A stretch of 64,000 nt of DNA, taken from assembly GCF_001886815.1 (NCBI RefSeq), contig NZ_CP018099.1, positions 2,230,501 to 2,294,500 of the forward strand. Reading direction: 5' to 3'. A program made the position numbers and the translations under genes. Positions within the stretch are counted from its first letter, which is position 1. The number at the start of each line of letters is the position of its first letter. The stretch comes from Caldithrix abyssi DSM 13497. Its GTDB lineage: Bacteria > Calditrichota > Calditrichia > Calditrichales > Calditrichaceae. This document shows, one piece after another, positions 18,429 to 26,123 of the stretch. The notes under the pieces were generated by a model. That model was not told the DNA's origin. It saw nothing but the letters and a program-made list of their open reading frames with translations, and searched no databases.

Positions 18429-19250
18429 ATGATTGAAACGCTCTTTGCTTTAATGGTTATTGGCTTTGTGGTCGGTTTTGTGTTTTCCATGCCTACCGCC
18501 GGGCCGATTAGTATTCTGGTGGTTTCTAACACGCTACATGACCAGCGTAAAAGAGCCATGTTTATTGCCATTGGCGGCGCCATTGTTGATTTTATTTACA
18601 TCTTTATCATGGTTTTTGGGTTTACCAGATTGCTGACCAGCCATCAATGGATCATCAGCTACATTTTATTAATTGGCGCCATATTTATTTTTATTCAGGC
18701 CGTTAAGTTGCTGCGTTATCATGTTAAAATTAGTAACGGCAATGGTTCGGATAGTGTGGTTGATACGGCGCTAATCAAAAAGATCAGACACCATCACGGC
18801 CTTTACACCGGTTTTTTTGTGAACCTGTTGAATCCAACCATCATTTTCGGCTGGATGATTTCTTCGCTGGTGATTTTGTCTTTTGCCGCTTCGAACGGCG
18901 TTAATGTGGGCGGGATGGAATACGTATTTCTAAACAACGTGGAAGAGATAAAGGATCAGGCGGTTTTCAAAAACAGCGAACCTGAGAATTTAGTCGAGCA
19001 AATGGAAAAGAAAAAACATGAACCGCAGCCGCACACCTTTCACCAGGTCATTAACAGTCTGGATTATGCGCTTTCGGTGGCCTTTGGCACCGTTGTCTGG
19101 TTTTATTTGCTTACCGGGCTTCTGAAAAGGCACAAAGACAAAATACCGGAGCAATTTTTCAACTATCTGGTGCACGGCCTGGCGGTCTTTTTATTTTTAA
19201 TCTCGGGCTATCTTTTGTTCGATAGTTTAAAACTGTTCCACATCATTTGA
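18429..19250 (+). CDS. LysE-type exporter family protein
   Basis: 273 residues with about six membrane helices and the LysE/RhtB-type opening VGFVFSMPTAGPISILVVSN, then FIAIGGAIVDFIYIF. An internal hydrophilic loop of about 60 residues (near 165-205, with EQMEKKKHEPQPHTFH) is longer than in classical LysE. Such proteins export amino acids or related small solutes; the cargo is unknown. It lies 25 bases after the GNAT gene and 15 before the aldehyde dehydrogenase gene, in a rightward run of closely spaced genes. Confidence 0.75.
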   Translation: MIETLFALMVIGFVVGFVFSMPTAGPISILVVSNTLHDQRKRAMFIAIGGAIVDFIYIFIMVFGFTRLLTSHQWIISYILLIGAIFIFIQAVKLLRYHVKISNGNGSDSVVDTALIKKIRHHHGLYTGFFVNLLNPTIIFGWMISSLVILSFAASNGVNVGGMEYVFLNNVEEIKDQAVFKNSEPENLVEQMEKKKHEPQPHTFHQVINSLDYALSVAFGTVVWFYLLTGLLKRHKDKIPEQFFNYLVHGLAVFLFLISGYLLFDSLKLFHII

Positions 19251-19265
19251 AGGGGGGCTTAAAAC

Positions 19266-20627
19266 ATGAAGGCTGTTAACCCTGCCAACAATCGGCTGAT
19301 CAAAGAATATCCTGAACATGAAATGGCGGAAGTAAAACATATTATTAACCTGGCGCAGGAGGAGTATCATGCCTGGCGTCGGGTTTCGTTTGTTCAAAGA
19401 GCGGCCTTAATGAAAAATGCGGCTCATGTTTTGCGCAAGAACAAGGAAAAATTGGCGTTTTTGATTACGCAAGAGATGGGCAAAATTATCCGCGAATCGC
19501 GTGCCGAAGTGGAGAAGTGCGCCTGGGTTTGCGATTATTACGCTGAAAATGCCGAACGCTTTTTGACGGCAGAAATCATTGAAACCGATGCCGGCGAAAG
19601 CTACGTCTCTTTTGAACCGCTGGGCATTGTGCTGGCTGTAATGCCCTGGAACTTTCCATTCTGGCAGGTATTTCGCTTTGCCGCCCCGGCTTTAATGGCC
19701 GGAAATGCCGGTCTTCTGAAGCATGCCTCCAATGTGCCCGGCTGTGCGCTGGCCATTGAAAAAATTTTTAAAGAGGCCGGCTTTCCAGAAAATATTTTTC
19801 GCACCCTGCTGATTAAACCCAATTTGATTCCTGATGTTATCGGCGACCGTCATGTGCAGGCCGCCACCTTAACCGGCAGCGAACCGGCCGGAGCGGCCGT
19901 TGCAGCCCTGGCCGGCCGGGAGATTAAGAAAACCGTTCTCGAATTGGGCGGTTCTGATCCTTTTATTGTTTTACGGGACGCAGATCTGGACAAAGCGGTT
20001 CAAACAGCCGTACAGGCCAGGATGATCAATGCCGGTCAAAGCTGCATTGCGGCCAAACGATTTATTGTGGTTGAGGATTTGCTGCCTGCTTTTAAACAAA
20101 AAATGGCCGAAAAAATGCGCGCTTTAAAGGTGGGTGATCCGCAGGATGAATCGACCGACGTGGGGCCCTTAGCCAGGCCGGATCTGGTAAGAGACCTTGA
20201 ACGGCAGGTGGAAAAATCCATTGAGCAGGGCGCCAGATTGCTGCTTGGCGGTAAGGCCATCGAAGGCCCCGGGAATTTTTATCAGCCAACAGTCCTTACA
20301 GATGTGAAAAAAGGCATGCCCGTTTACGAAGAAGAAACCTTTGGTCCGGTGGCGGCGATTATTCCGGTGCAGGATGAGGACGAGGCAATTGCGGTGGCCA
20401 ATGATTCGCCATTCGGCCTGGGAGCAAGTTTGTGGACAAAAAATATTGAAAAAGGAAAAACTCTGGCCAGAGAAATCCGGGCCGGGGCCGTTTTCATCAA
20501 CGGCATGGTTAAATCGGACCCCCGCCTGCCCTTTGGAGGTATTAAAAAATCGGGCTACGGACGTGAACTTTCTCATTATGGTATTAAAGAATTTGTAAAC
20601 ATTAAAACGGTATGGGTTGCTGAATGA
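19266..20627 (+). CDS. NAD(P)-dependent aldehyde (succinate-semialdehyde type) dehydrogenase
   Basis: 453 residues of the aldehyde dehydrogenase superfamily. Catalytic Cys is C260 in [12 protein letters not shown] and general base E226 in [29 protein letters not shown] and [13 protein letters not shown] are family hallmarks. The short N-terminus and the [21 protein letters not shown] ending resemble the Sad/YneI-type succinate-semialdehyde dehydrogenases. The ribosome-binding site is in AAGGGGGGCTTAAAAC. Its stop overlaps the start of the thioredoxin-like gene as ATGA, so expression is coupled. Confidence 0.9.
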   Translation: MKAVNPANNRLIKEYPEHEMAEVKHIINLAQEEYHAWRRVSFVQRAALMKNAAHVLRKNKEKLAFLITQEMGKIIRESRAEVEKCAWVCDYYAENAERFLTAEIIETDAGESYVSFEPLGIVLAVMPWNFPFWQVFRFAAPALMAGNAGLLKHASNVPGCALAIEKIFKEAGFPENIFRTLLIKPNLIPDVIGDRHVQAATLTGSEPAGAAVAALAGREIKKTVLELGGSDPFIVLRDADLDKAVQTAVQARMINAGQSCIAAKRFIVVEDLLPAFKQKMAEKMRALKVGDPQDESTDVGPLARPDLVRDLERQVEKSIEQGARLLLGGKAIEGPGNFYQPTVLTDVKKGMPVYEEETFGPVAAIIPVQDEDEAIAVANDSPFGLGASLWTKNIEKGKTLAREIRAGAVFINGMVKSDPRLPFGGIKKSGYGRELSHYGIKEFVNIKTVWVAE

Positions 20628-21175
20628 AGAATTTAAGCGATTATTTTGAAAAGGCATTGCCCCTTAAAACCTACCTTTCGTATTTGGGCGATCAACGCGC
20701 CCTGCATGAACTCCATTACCGAAGAGCGCAGGTCGATGAGTTTTTGCCCGTTTCTTTACCGGAATTAAAAATTCTGGTCATTACCGAACCGTGGTGCGGC
20801 GATTCAACGGCTATTTTACCCGTTCTGCAAAAATTTTTTGAAAATAAACCGGCGGAAATCCGTATTGCCTTAAGAGATGAGCAGCCGGATTTAATGGATT
20901 TATTTTTAACCAACGGCGCAAGGGCCATCCCGATTGTGGCGGTTCTGGACAAAGAAGGCCGCTACCTGTTCCGTTTTGGTCCGCGCCCCGAAGCGGCGCG
21001 CCAGATATTCGAAAATTATCGTCCGTTGATTAACGAGGGGAAGATCGAAAAAGTTGAAGTTTTGAAAAAAATTCGCCAATTTTATGCAAAAGATCGAGGA
21101 AGGGCAATCTTAACAGAATTGGTGGAAAAATTGACGGCCGCCGATCATAAGAATGAAACAATTGAGGACGTATGA
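20624..21175 (+). CDS. Thioredoxin-like family protein
   Basis: 183 residues with a thioredoxin fold of the Thioredoxin_9 kind. The motif is EPWCGDS with a single cysteine (C58); the second cysteine of CxxC is replaced, so classical disulfide exchange is unlikely. A cis-Pro region (RAIPIVAVLD) is present. It overlaps both neighbours by 4 bases (ATGA), making a tight aldehyde dehydrogenase-thioredoxin-AI-2E unit. Role unknown. Confidence 0.8.
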   Translation: MKNLSDYFEKALPLKTYLSYLGDQRALHELHYRRAQVDEFLPVSLPELKILVITEPWCGDSTAILPVLQKFFENKPAEIRIALRDEQPDLMDLFLTNGARAIPIVAVLDKEGRYLFRFGPRPEAARQIFENYRPLINEGKIEKVEVLKKIRQFYAKDRGRAILTELVEKLTAADHKNETIEDV

Positions 21176-22254
21176 GAGATCAAAAAGAAATCGATTTTAG
21201 CGCAAAATTTATTAACATTGCGTTGAGCTTGATTGTGGTTTTTTTGGTCGTCTGGGTGCTGTACATCGGACGCTCGATTATTCTGCCCTTCTTAATCGCC
21301 CTGTTTCTGGGGTTTATTCTTGACCCCATTGTACAGTTCTTTACGCGACATAAAATCCCTTTGTTTTTGGCCGTGCTTATTACGCTTATTCTGTCCTTTG
21401 TTATTCTGTATCTGCTGGGATTGCTGGTTTATGCCAATGTGCAAATGTTTGTCGATCAGTTTCCCCGCTACCAGGAGCGGATGATTCAATCCATCGATAA
21501 TTTTTTGATGAACTTTAATCAATTGTTAAGCCAATCAAAATATCAGGTGTACCTTGATCGATCAACCTGGAAACAGATCGACTGGATTTCGGCCATTAAA
21601 AATTTGAATATTACGGAAGGCGTTTTAAACAGCGTGGGTACGTTTTTAACATTTCTGTTTAAAACGGTTATTGTGATTATCTTTTTAGCCTATTTTTTAA
21701 TGGGCAAGCGAAACATCGACGTAAAGATCAGGTTGGCCTTTGATCATACACAGGCCGAACGCATTATTTCCATCCTCAATAGCGTGACTACGCAGGTTCA
21801 GCGTTACCTTGGGGCAAAAACCGTTGTCAGTTTTTTAACTGGCGGTATCAGTATCCTCATCTTTCTGGCCTTTGGTCTGGATTTTGCCATCTTCTGGGGG
21901 TTTTTAATCTTTCTTTTTAACTATATTCCGAATATCGGTTCCATCATTGCCTCTCTTTTGCCGGTTATCTTTAGCCTGGTTCAATTCGGCTCGTTTTCCA
22001 AAGCCTTCTGGATGCTGCTGGCTTTAGCCGTGTTGCAAACCACGATGGGCAACCTGGTGGAACCGCGTTTAATGGGCCGCACGCTCAACCTCAGTCCGTT
22101 GATGGTGATTATTTCTTTGATCTTCTGGGGCTATTTGTGGGGCGTGGCCGGCATGATTCTGGCCGTTCCCATTTTAGCCACGTTGACCATTATCTTTGAA
22201 AATGTGCCGGAATTGCGTTTTTTAAGCGTCTTTTTAAGAGGCAAACCAAAATAA
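21172..22254 (+). CDS. AI-2E family transporter (YdiK/PerM-like)
   Basis: 360 residues, with eight or so membrane helices and a cytoplasmic/periplasmic helical region near 80-150. Signature segments are LPFLIALFLGFILDPIVQF, FNYIPNIGSIIASLLPVI and GNLVEPRLMGRTLNLSPL, the last being the strongest family mark. The family includes transporters proposed for the AI-2 signal, Na+/H+ antiporters and unknowns; no single substrate can be given. It is the last gene of its rightward run, ending 7 bases from the convergent Nudix gene. Confidence 0.85.
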   Translation: MRDQKEIDFSAKFINIALSLIVVFLVVWVLYIGRSIILPFLIALFLGFILDPIVQFFTRHKIPLFLAVLITLILSFVILYLLGLLVYANVQMFVDQFPRYQERMIQSIDNFLMNFNQLLSQSKYQVYLDRSTWKQIDWISAIKNLNITEGVLNSVGTFLTFLFKTVIVIIFLAYFLMGKRNIDVKIRLAFDHTQAERIISILNSVTTQVQRYLGAKTVVSFLTGGISILIFLAFGLDFAIFWGFLIFLFNYIPNIGSIIASLLPVIFSLVQFGSFSKAFWMLLALAVLQTTMGNLVEPRLMGRTLNLSPLMVIISLIFWGYLWGVAGMILAVPILATLTIIFENVPELRFLSVFLRGKPK

Positions 22255-22261
22255 AAGGTTG

Positions 22262-22819
22262 TTACAGCCACTTCCACTTTTCCAGCGTGTTTTTGGCCCG
22301 CAGCAGGCCAATAATCGACATGGCGTCCTTGATGATCCCTTTTTCTACCATTGTCCAGGCTTCCGCAAATTTTACCTTACGCAGTTCCAGTTGCTCGGTA
22401 TGATCGGGACTGGTTTTGCCTGCGGTCAAATCCCAGGCCAGGTAAAGGTAGGCCACTTCGTTGGTAAAGGAATTGGAAGTGTAAGCGCTGCCTAAATAGG
22501 CCCATTTAGATGCTGTGAAGCCGGTTTCTTCTAAAAGTTCACGTTGAGCGCCCTGAAAAATTGATTCTTTCGCTTGTCCGCCGCCTTCGGGAATTTCCCA
22601 GCTGTAGATGTTCAATGTGTAGCGGTATTGTCCAATCAAATAGGTAAAACCGTCGTTGGTAATGGGAACCACACCGATGGCCGGGTAGGGTTCAACCACG
22701 CCGTAAATTCCTTTTGTGCCGGTGGGCGTAATCACCTGATCTTCACGCAGACGAATCCAGGAGTTCTGGTAAACGAGTCGGCTGGAAATTTTCTGCCATG
22801 GATTTTTTGCGTATTTCAT
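22262..22819 (-). CDS. Nudix hydrolase (ADP-ribose pyrophosphatase-like)
   Basis: 185 residues. The Nudix box reads GGGQAKESIFQGAQRELLEE then TGF, with the REx2EE metal ligands intact, and the preceding IPEGG fits ADP-sugar hydrolases. It likely cleaves ADP-ribose or a related nucleoside diphosphate sugar as housekeeping or salvage. Start ATG 22819 is preferred since GGAG lies 6 bases before it; a 12-codon upstream extension lacks this. It is convergent with the AI-2E gene, and no terminator fits in the 7-base gap. Confidence 0.88.
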   Translation of the reverse strand: MKYAKNPWQKISSRLVYQNSWIRLREDQVITPTGTKGIYGVVEPYPAIGVVPITNDGFTYLIGQYRYTLNIYSWEIPEGGGQAKESIFQGAQRELLEETGFTASKWAYLGSAYTSNSFTNEVAYLYLAWDLTAGKTSPDHTEQLELRKVKFAEAWTMVEKGIIKDAMSIIGLLRAKNTLEKWKWL

Positions 22820-23147
22820 GTTCGCTCCGTTCACGCTTTCAGAATTTACTCGCACTGTGCGATTAATTTAAAAAATGTGGCATTCAGCGCAACCGAAAGT
22901 GATGAACGCTTAGCCGCTTTGAACAATCTGACGATTCCGTTGCCCCATTTTTGTTTTTGCAAACGCAACTAAGGATTCCTTTTCTTTTATGTCGGGATTC
23001 TTCATCCGATAAATAGGGTTCAGCATGACAATTGGCGTAGCATATCTTGCAAATTAATGGATGAAAGGTTATATTCAAATGAATATTTAATCCTGTCATT
23101 TAATCTTCTTTTTTGGCAAAAGTCGATTTTAGATAAAAGGAGTTATC
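22820..23147. other. Intergenic region before the RAYT locus
   Basis: No gene supported. The segment at about 22975-23035 (gattcttcatccg, agggttcagcatgac) is a diverged inverted relative of the tgtcattctgaacggagcg-type sequence near 31.65 kb. The promoter of the leftward Nudix gene and of the interrupted gene at 23148 should be here. Confidence 0.4.
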
Positions 23148-23477
23148 ATGACTCTCCGAATGATCTTACCTCTGATTTTATTGATTTTTTTTAAAATATT
23201 ATTGGCCCAGGACAAGCAAGCCATTATCCGTTCGGGAAAATACTATTACGGTAGCGGAGGGCCAAAATCGCATTCCGTTGGTGCCATCATCGGATCGTTT
23301 CGATCGGCGGTAACCAACCGTATTAACAAATATCGTCAAACGCCCGGCGCCAAATTGTGGCAACGCAATTATTGGGAACACATCATCCGCGACGAAAACG
23401 AATTAAACCGTATTCGGCAATACATCAAAAATAACCCATTGAAATGGACGGATGATGATTATTTTGAAACGGTGTGA
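23148..23477 (+). pseudogene. Chimeric frame: truncated secreted-protein gene joined to a RAYT 3' fragment
   Basis: Codons 1-37 begin MTLRMILPLILLIFFKILLA, a good signal peptide, followed by IIRSGKYYYGSG, and have a strong AAAGGAG site 7 bases before ATG. From GPKSHSVGAI (position 23259) on, the sequence is a copy of the last 73 codons of the transposase gene at 23711-24319, 842 bp away, with the same stop. I read it as the 5' end of a host exported-protein gene cut off by the transposon and fused in frame with its tail. The YYYGSG wording recalls LPP20-like envelope proteins, but that is a guess. Confidence 0.6.
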
Positions 23478-23494
23478 ATGGTTTGGGGTGATGG
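23259..23494 (+). repeat. Direct repeat of the RAYT 3' end (partner at 24101-24336)
   Basis: About 235 bp is nearly identical to 24101-24336. Most differences fall in the first 80 bp, and the later part including the stop codon is essentially unchanged. The pair brackets the palindrome-rich 5' part of the transposase locus and would allow deletion by recombination. Confidence 0.85.
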
Positions 23495-23567
23495 ACGTGG
23501 GGGCGACGCATTCGGTGGTGGGCGACGCCATCAATTGGGGTGGTGGATGATTGTGACGACGCATTTG

Positions 23568-23595
23568 GTAGGGGCGACGCATGCGTCGCCCCTAC
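23568..23595. repeat. REP-type perfect 28-bp palindrome, copy 1
   Basis: GTAGGGGCGACGCA followed directly by its exact complement. Diverged half-sites (gcgacgcattcgg, gcgacgccatc, gaatgcgtcgccc) surround it at about 23500-23650. Confidence 0.9.
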
Positions 23596-23710
23596 GATAA
23601 CGACAACGACAACAATCACCACAACACGGTGGGATGAATGCGTCGCCCTTACGGTAACGACAACGACACCAATAAACAACAATAAATACAACAATAATGG
23701 ACATTGTATC

Positions 23711-24319
23711 ATGACCCATTACGATCCGCAAAAACACCACCGCCGGTCCATCCGGTTGAAGGGGTGGGATTACCGCTGTCCCGGTTATTATTTTGTAACC
23801 ATGGTGGTACACAACCGGGAATGTTTGTTTGGTCGGGTGGTAAACGGGGAAATGGTGTTGAATGCATTTGGCGAAATTTGTAACCAATGTTGGTTGGCCA
23901 TTCCCGATCATTTTGACAACGTAACATTGGACGAATGTCAAATCATGCCCAACCACGTGCATGGGATTATTGTGATTACGAAATGGATTGATGGTGTTGA
24001 TACGGTGGATGGCGACGTAGGGGCGACGAATTCGGTAGGGGCGACGCATGCGTCGCCCCTACAACAATCACAACAAAATCCACACAACGGTGCACCGCGC
24101 GGGCCAAAATCGCATTCCGTGGGGGCCATTGTCGGTTCGTTTCGATCGGCGGTGACCAACCGCATTAACAAATATCGCCAAACACCCGGCGCCAAATTGT
24201 GGCAACGCAATTATTGGGAACACATCATCCGCGACGAAAACGAATTAAACCGTATTCGGCAATACATCAAAAATAACCCATTGAAATGGACGGATGATGA
24301 TTATTTTGAAACGGTGTGA
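23711..24319 (+). CDS. REP-associated tyrosine transposase (RAYT, Y1-type)
   Basis: 202 residues. The N-terminus RLKGWDYRCPGYYFVTMVVH and the HUH metal motif MPNHVHGIIVI (HxH) are typical of RAYTs, as is the C-terminal block LWQRNYWEHIIRDENELNRI with the expected catalytic Tyr. These single-strand nucleases handle REP palindromes. A 28-bp palindrome lies inside the gene (24035-24062) and is translated as VGATHASPL, between the HUH motif and the C-terminal block. ATG 23711 fits other family N-termini; an upstream in-frame extension merely translates palindromes. Probably intact. Confidence 0.88.
   Translation: MTHYDPQKHHRRSIRLKGWDYRCPGYYFVTMVVHNRECLFGRVVNGEMVLNAFGEICNQCWLAIPDHFDNVTLDECQIMPNHVHGIIVITKWIDGVDTVDGDVGATNSVGATHASPLQQSQQNPHNGAPRGPKSHSVGAIVGSFRSAVTNRINKYRQTPGAKLWQRNYWEHIIRDENELNRIRQYIKNNPLKWTDDDYFETV
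24035..24062. repeat. REP-type perfect 28-bp palindrome, copy 2, inside the RAYT gene
   Basis: Identical to copy 1. A further half-site (gtaggggcgacgaattc) starts at 24017, so about 45 bp of the coding sequence is REP-derived. Confidence 0.9.
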
Positions 24320-24338
24320 TTGGTTTGGGGGGATTGGT

Positions 24339-24366
24339 GTAGGGGCGACGCATGCGTCGCCCCTAC
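24339..24366. repeat. REP-type perfect 28-bp palindrome, copy 3
   Basis: Identical to copies 1 and 2, 19 bases after the transposase stop and about 75 bp upstream of the predicted trp promoter. Confidence 0.9.
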
Positions 24367-24442
24367 GACAACGGCAACAATCACCACAAAACGGTGGGAT
24401 GAATGCGCCGCACATACCGAATGCGTCCCCCGACATTTTTTT

Positions 24443-24471
24443 TTGCATTTAAAAAAAATATTTGTTACTAT
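24443..24471 (+). promoter_or_regulatory. Predicted trp operon promoter
   Basis: TTGCAT and TACTAT with 17 bases between, in an AT-rich stretch, placing transcription start near 24478. That leaves a leader of about 160 nt containing the Trp-rich peptide and attenuator. Based on the sigma-70 consensus only; promoter preference in this organism is unknown. Confidence 0.45.
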
Positions 24472-24481
24472 TCATAGAAAC
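24464..24481. promoter_or_regulatory. 18-bp dyad over the trp -10 region, candidate operator
   Basis: GTTACTATTCATAGAAAC is symmetrical apart from one pair (GTTxCTAT / ATAGxAAC). It covers the predicted -10 box and recurs with 16 of 18 bases at 24633-24650. It does not match the known E. coli TrpR operator core (CTAGTTAACTAG). Confidence 0.45.
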
Positions 24482-24500
24482 AAAATGATGGGTCAAAAAT

Positions 24501-24563
24501 ATGGGAAAAATGGATTACAGCAGACCAAAAAAATTGTGGTGGAATTGGTTTAAAATTAAATAG
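24501..24563 (+). CDS. trpL: trp leader peptide with Trp codons
   Basis: A 20-codon frame, or 17 from the second ATG at 24510, encodes a peptide ending KKLWWNWFKIK: codons TGG TGG AAT TGG at 24537-24548, then TAG. Three Trp codons in four, just ahead of a terminator and trpE, is the hallmark of ribosome-mediated attenuation. Ribosome-binding sites are weak: GGG at 24490 or GGGA at 24503. In this model uncharged tRNA-Trp stalls the ribosome at the Trp codons and frees the segment after the stop. Confidence 0.85.
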   Translation: MGKMDYSRPKKLWWNWFKIK

Positions 24564-24564
24564 G

Positions 24565-24621
24565 GTTCAGTCTTTTAATTTTAATGTAAAACTGGGCCCA
24601 CTCTGAACGAGTGGGTTTTTT
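24565..24621 (+). terminator. trp attenuator (terminator and short antiterminator)
   Basis: Terminator stem CCCACTC / GAGTGGG (24597-24603 and 24609-24615) with loop TGAAC, followed by TTTTTT. GTTCAG at 24565-24570, overlapping the region right after the trpL stop, is complementary to CTGAAC at 24603-24608, which spans the end of the stem and the loop. This gives an alternative pairing that would weaken the terminator. The antiterminator is short (6 bp) by eye; longer pairing may exist. Confidence 0.8.
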
Positions 24622-24632
24622 ATTGGAGCAAT

Positions 24633-24650
24633 GTTACTATGAATAGAAAC
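24633..24650. promoter_or_regulatory. Second 18-bp dyad, over the trpE start codon
   Basis: GTTACTATGAATAGAAAC matches the promoter dyad except for the central two bases and includes the trpE ATG (24639-24641). It is 169 bp downstream of the first site. Part of the match could be coincidence because it is also coding sequence. Confidence 0.4.
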
Positions 24651-26123
24651 ATAGAGCAATCCGAAGTTGATTACTATTGTCAAAAAGCGACCTTTGACGA
24701 GGTGGCCAAAAGCGCCGTTAAAGGCCATCGCATCCCTGTTTATCAAATTTTGCATGCCGATTTTTTGACGCCGACCATGGTTTATGTCCGCTTGCGCCAG
24801 AAAAGTCCCTTTTCCTTTTTGCTGGAAAGTGTGATTAAGGGGGAGCAAATGGGCCGCTATTCGTTCATCGGCGCGCAACCAACCGATTTTCTAATCGAAA
24901 ACGATGCGTCGATTTTTCAAAAGGATGGCCCCTTTTTTGAAAAATTAAACCAGCGGCTGACTCAAAAACCGGCCATACATTTGCCTGGTTTACCGCGCTT
25001 TAGCGGCGGCGCGGTGGGCTACATCGGCTATGATATGATCCGTCAGATTGAAAATATCCCGTCGCCCGGTGCGGATGCCCTTCCAATTCCGGACGCCGTA
25101 CTCGGCTTTTTTGATGAATTGATCGCCTTCGATCATGTGAAAAATCAGGTCTTTTTAATTCGTTTGATCGATCCGGAGGCCGGCGATCTGAAAATCCTTT
25201 TTAAACAGGCCATGCAACGACTGGAAGCCCTGAAAGAAATGGTTGTGGCCGACCATTCCTTTTCGTTGCAGCCTTTCAACGTCAAAGATTACCGCATCCG
25301 CAGTAATTTTCAACCGGCCAATTATAAAAAAGCCGTGCACAAGGCTATCGAGCATATTTACGCAGGCGATATTTTTCAGGTCGTGCTTTCTCAGCGTTTT
25401 GCGCTTGATTTTACAGGCGATGTGTTTCAGGTTTACCGCGCTTTGCGCACCATTAATCCTTCTCCTTACATGTTTTTCATGGATTTCAAAGATTTTCAAT
25501 TACTGGGCGCTTCGCCGGAGCCGTTGATTCGCCTTGAGGACGGCGAACTGGAGATTATTCCCATTGCCGGTACGCGTCCGCGCGGCGCCAGTGAAAAAGA
25601 AGATGGCCTGCTGGCCGATGAACTGTTGCAGGATCCCAAAGAACGCGCCGAACACATCATGCTGGTCGATCTGGCGCGCAACGATCTGGGCCGTGTTTCC
25701 AAACCAGGCACCGTACGCGTTGAAGACCTGTTAACCATCGAGCGCTATTCCCACGTCATGCACATCATCAGTCATGTTTTTGGGCGAATTAAGACCGGGG
25801 CAACCGCGGTGGATGCCTTTAAAGCCGCTTTTCCCGCAGGCACGGTTTCCGGCGCGCCAAAGATCAGAGCCATGGAATTGATCAATGAGTTGGAACCGTC
25901 CAAACGGGGCTTTTATGCCGGCGCCGTCGGTTATTTTGATTACGGAGGTAATATGGATACCTGTATTGCCATACGTACCCTGCTGGCTAAAAACGGCACA
26001 CTGTACTGGCAGGCCGGCGCAGGCATTGTAGCCGATAGCATTCCCGAAAACGAATATCAGGAAACCTTGAATAAGGGAAAGGCCCTCTTTAAGGCCATTC
26101 AAAAAGCCGCAGGAGGAAACTGA
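24639..26123 (+). CDS. trpE: Anthranilate synthase component I
   Basis: 494 residues. Converts chorismate to anthranilate with ammonia delivered by TrpG. The Trp-feedback site motif LLES is present in FSFLLESVIKGEQMGRYSFI, and the chorismate-binding core reads IAGTRPRGAS, LVDLARNDLGRV and FPAGTVSGAPKIRAMELI. First structural gene of a complete trpEGDCFBA operon, preceded by the attenuator. GGAG lies about 10 bases before the ATG. Stop and trpG start overlap as TGATG. Confidence 0.97.
   Translation: MNRNIEQSEVDYYCQKATFDEVAKSAVKGHRIPVYQILHADFLTPTMVYVRLRQKSPFSFLLESVIKGEQMGRYSFIGAQPTDFLIENDASIFQKDGPFFEKLNQRLTQKPAIHLPGLPRFSGGAVGYIGYDMIRQIENIPSPGADALPIPDAVLGFFDELIAFDHVKNQVFLIRLIDPEAGDLKILFKQAMQRLEALKEMVVADHSFSLQPFNVKDYRIRSNFQPANYKKAVHKAIEHIYAGDIFQVVLSQRFALDFTGDVFQVYRALRTINPSPYMFFMDFKDFQLLGASPEPLIRLEDGELEIIPIAGTRPRGASEKEDGLLADELLQDPKERAEHIMLVDLARNDLGRVSKPGTVRVEDLLTIERYSHVMHIISHVFGRIKTGATAVDAFKAAFPAGTVSGAPKIRAMELINELEPSKRGFYAGAVGYFDYGGNMDTCIAIRTLLAKNGTLYWQAGAGIVADSIPENEYQETLNKGKALFKAIQKAAGGN

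Noticed and set aside
23540-23710. N-terminal extension of the RAYT gene with ACVAPTITTTTT-like sequence
   Set aside because: It is a translation of REP palindromes and low-complexity spacer; family N-termini begin at the ATG at 23711.
24320-24553. 77-codon frame downstream of the RAYT gene
   Set aside because: Also translated REP sequence; its end overlaps the trp leader in another frame, and the Trp-codon frame explains the region better.
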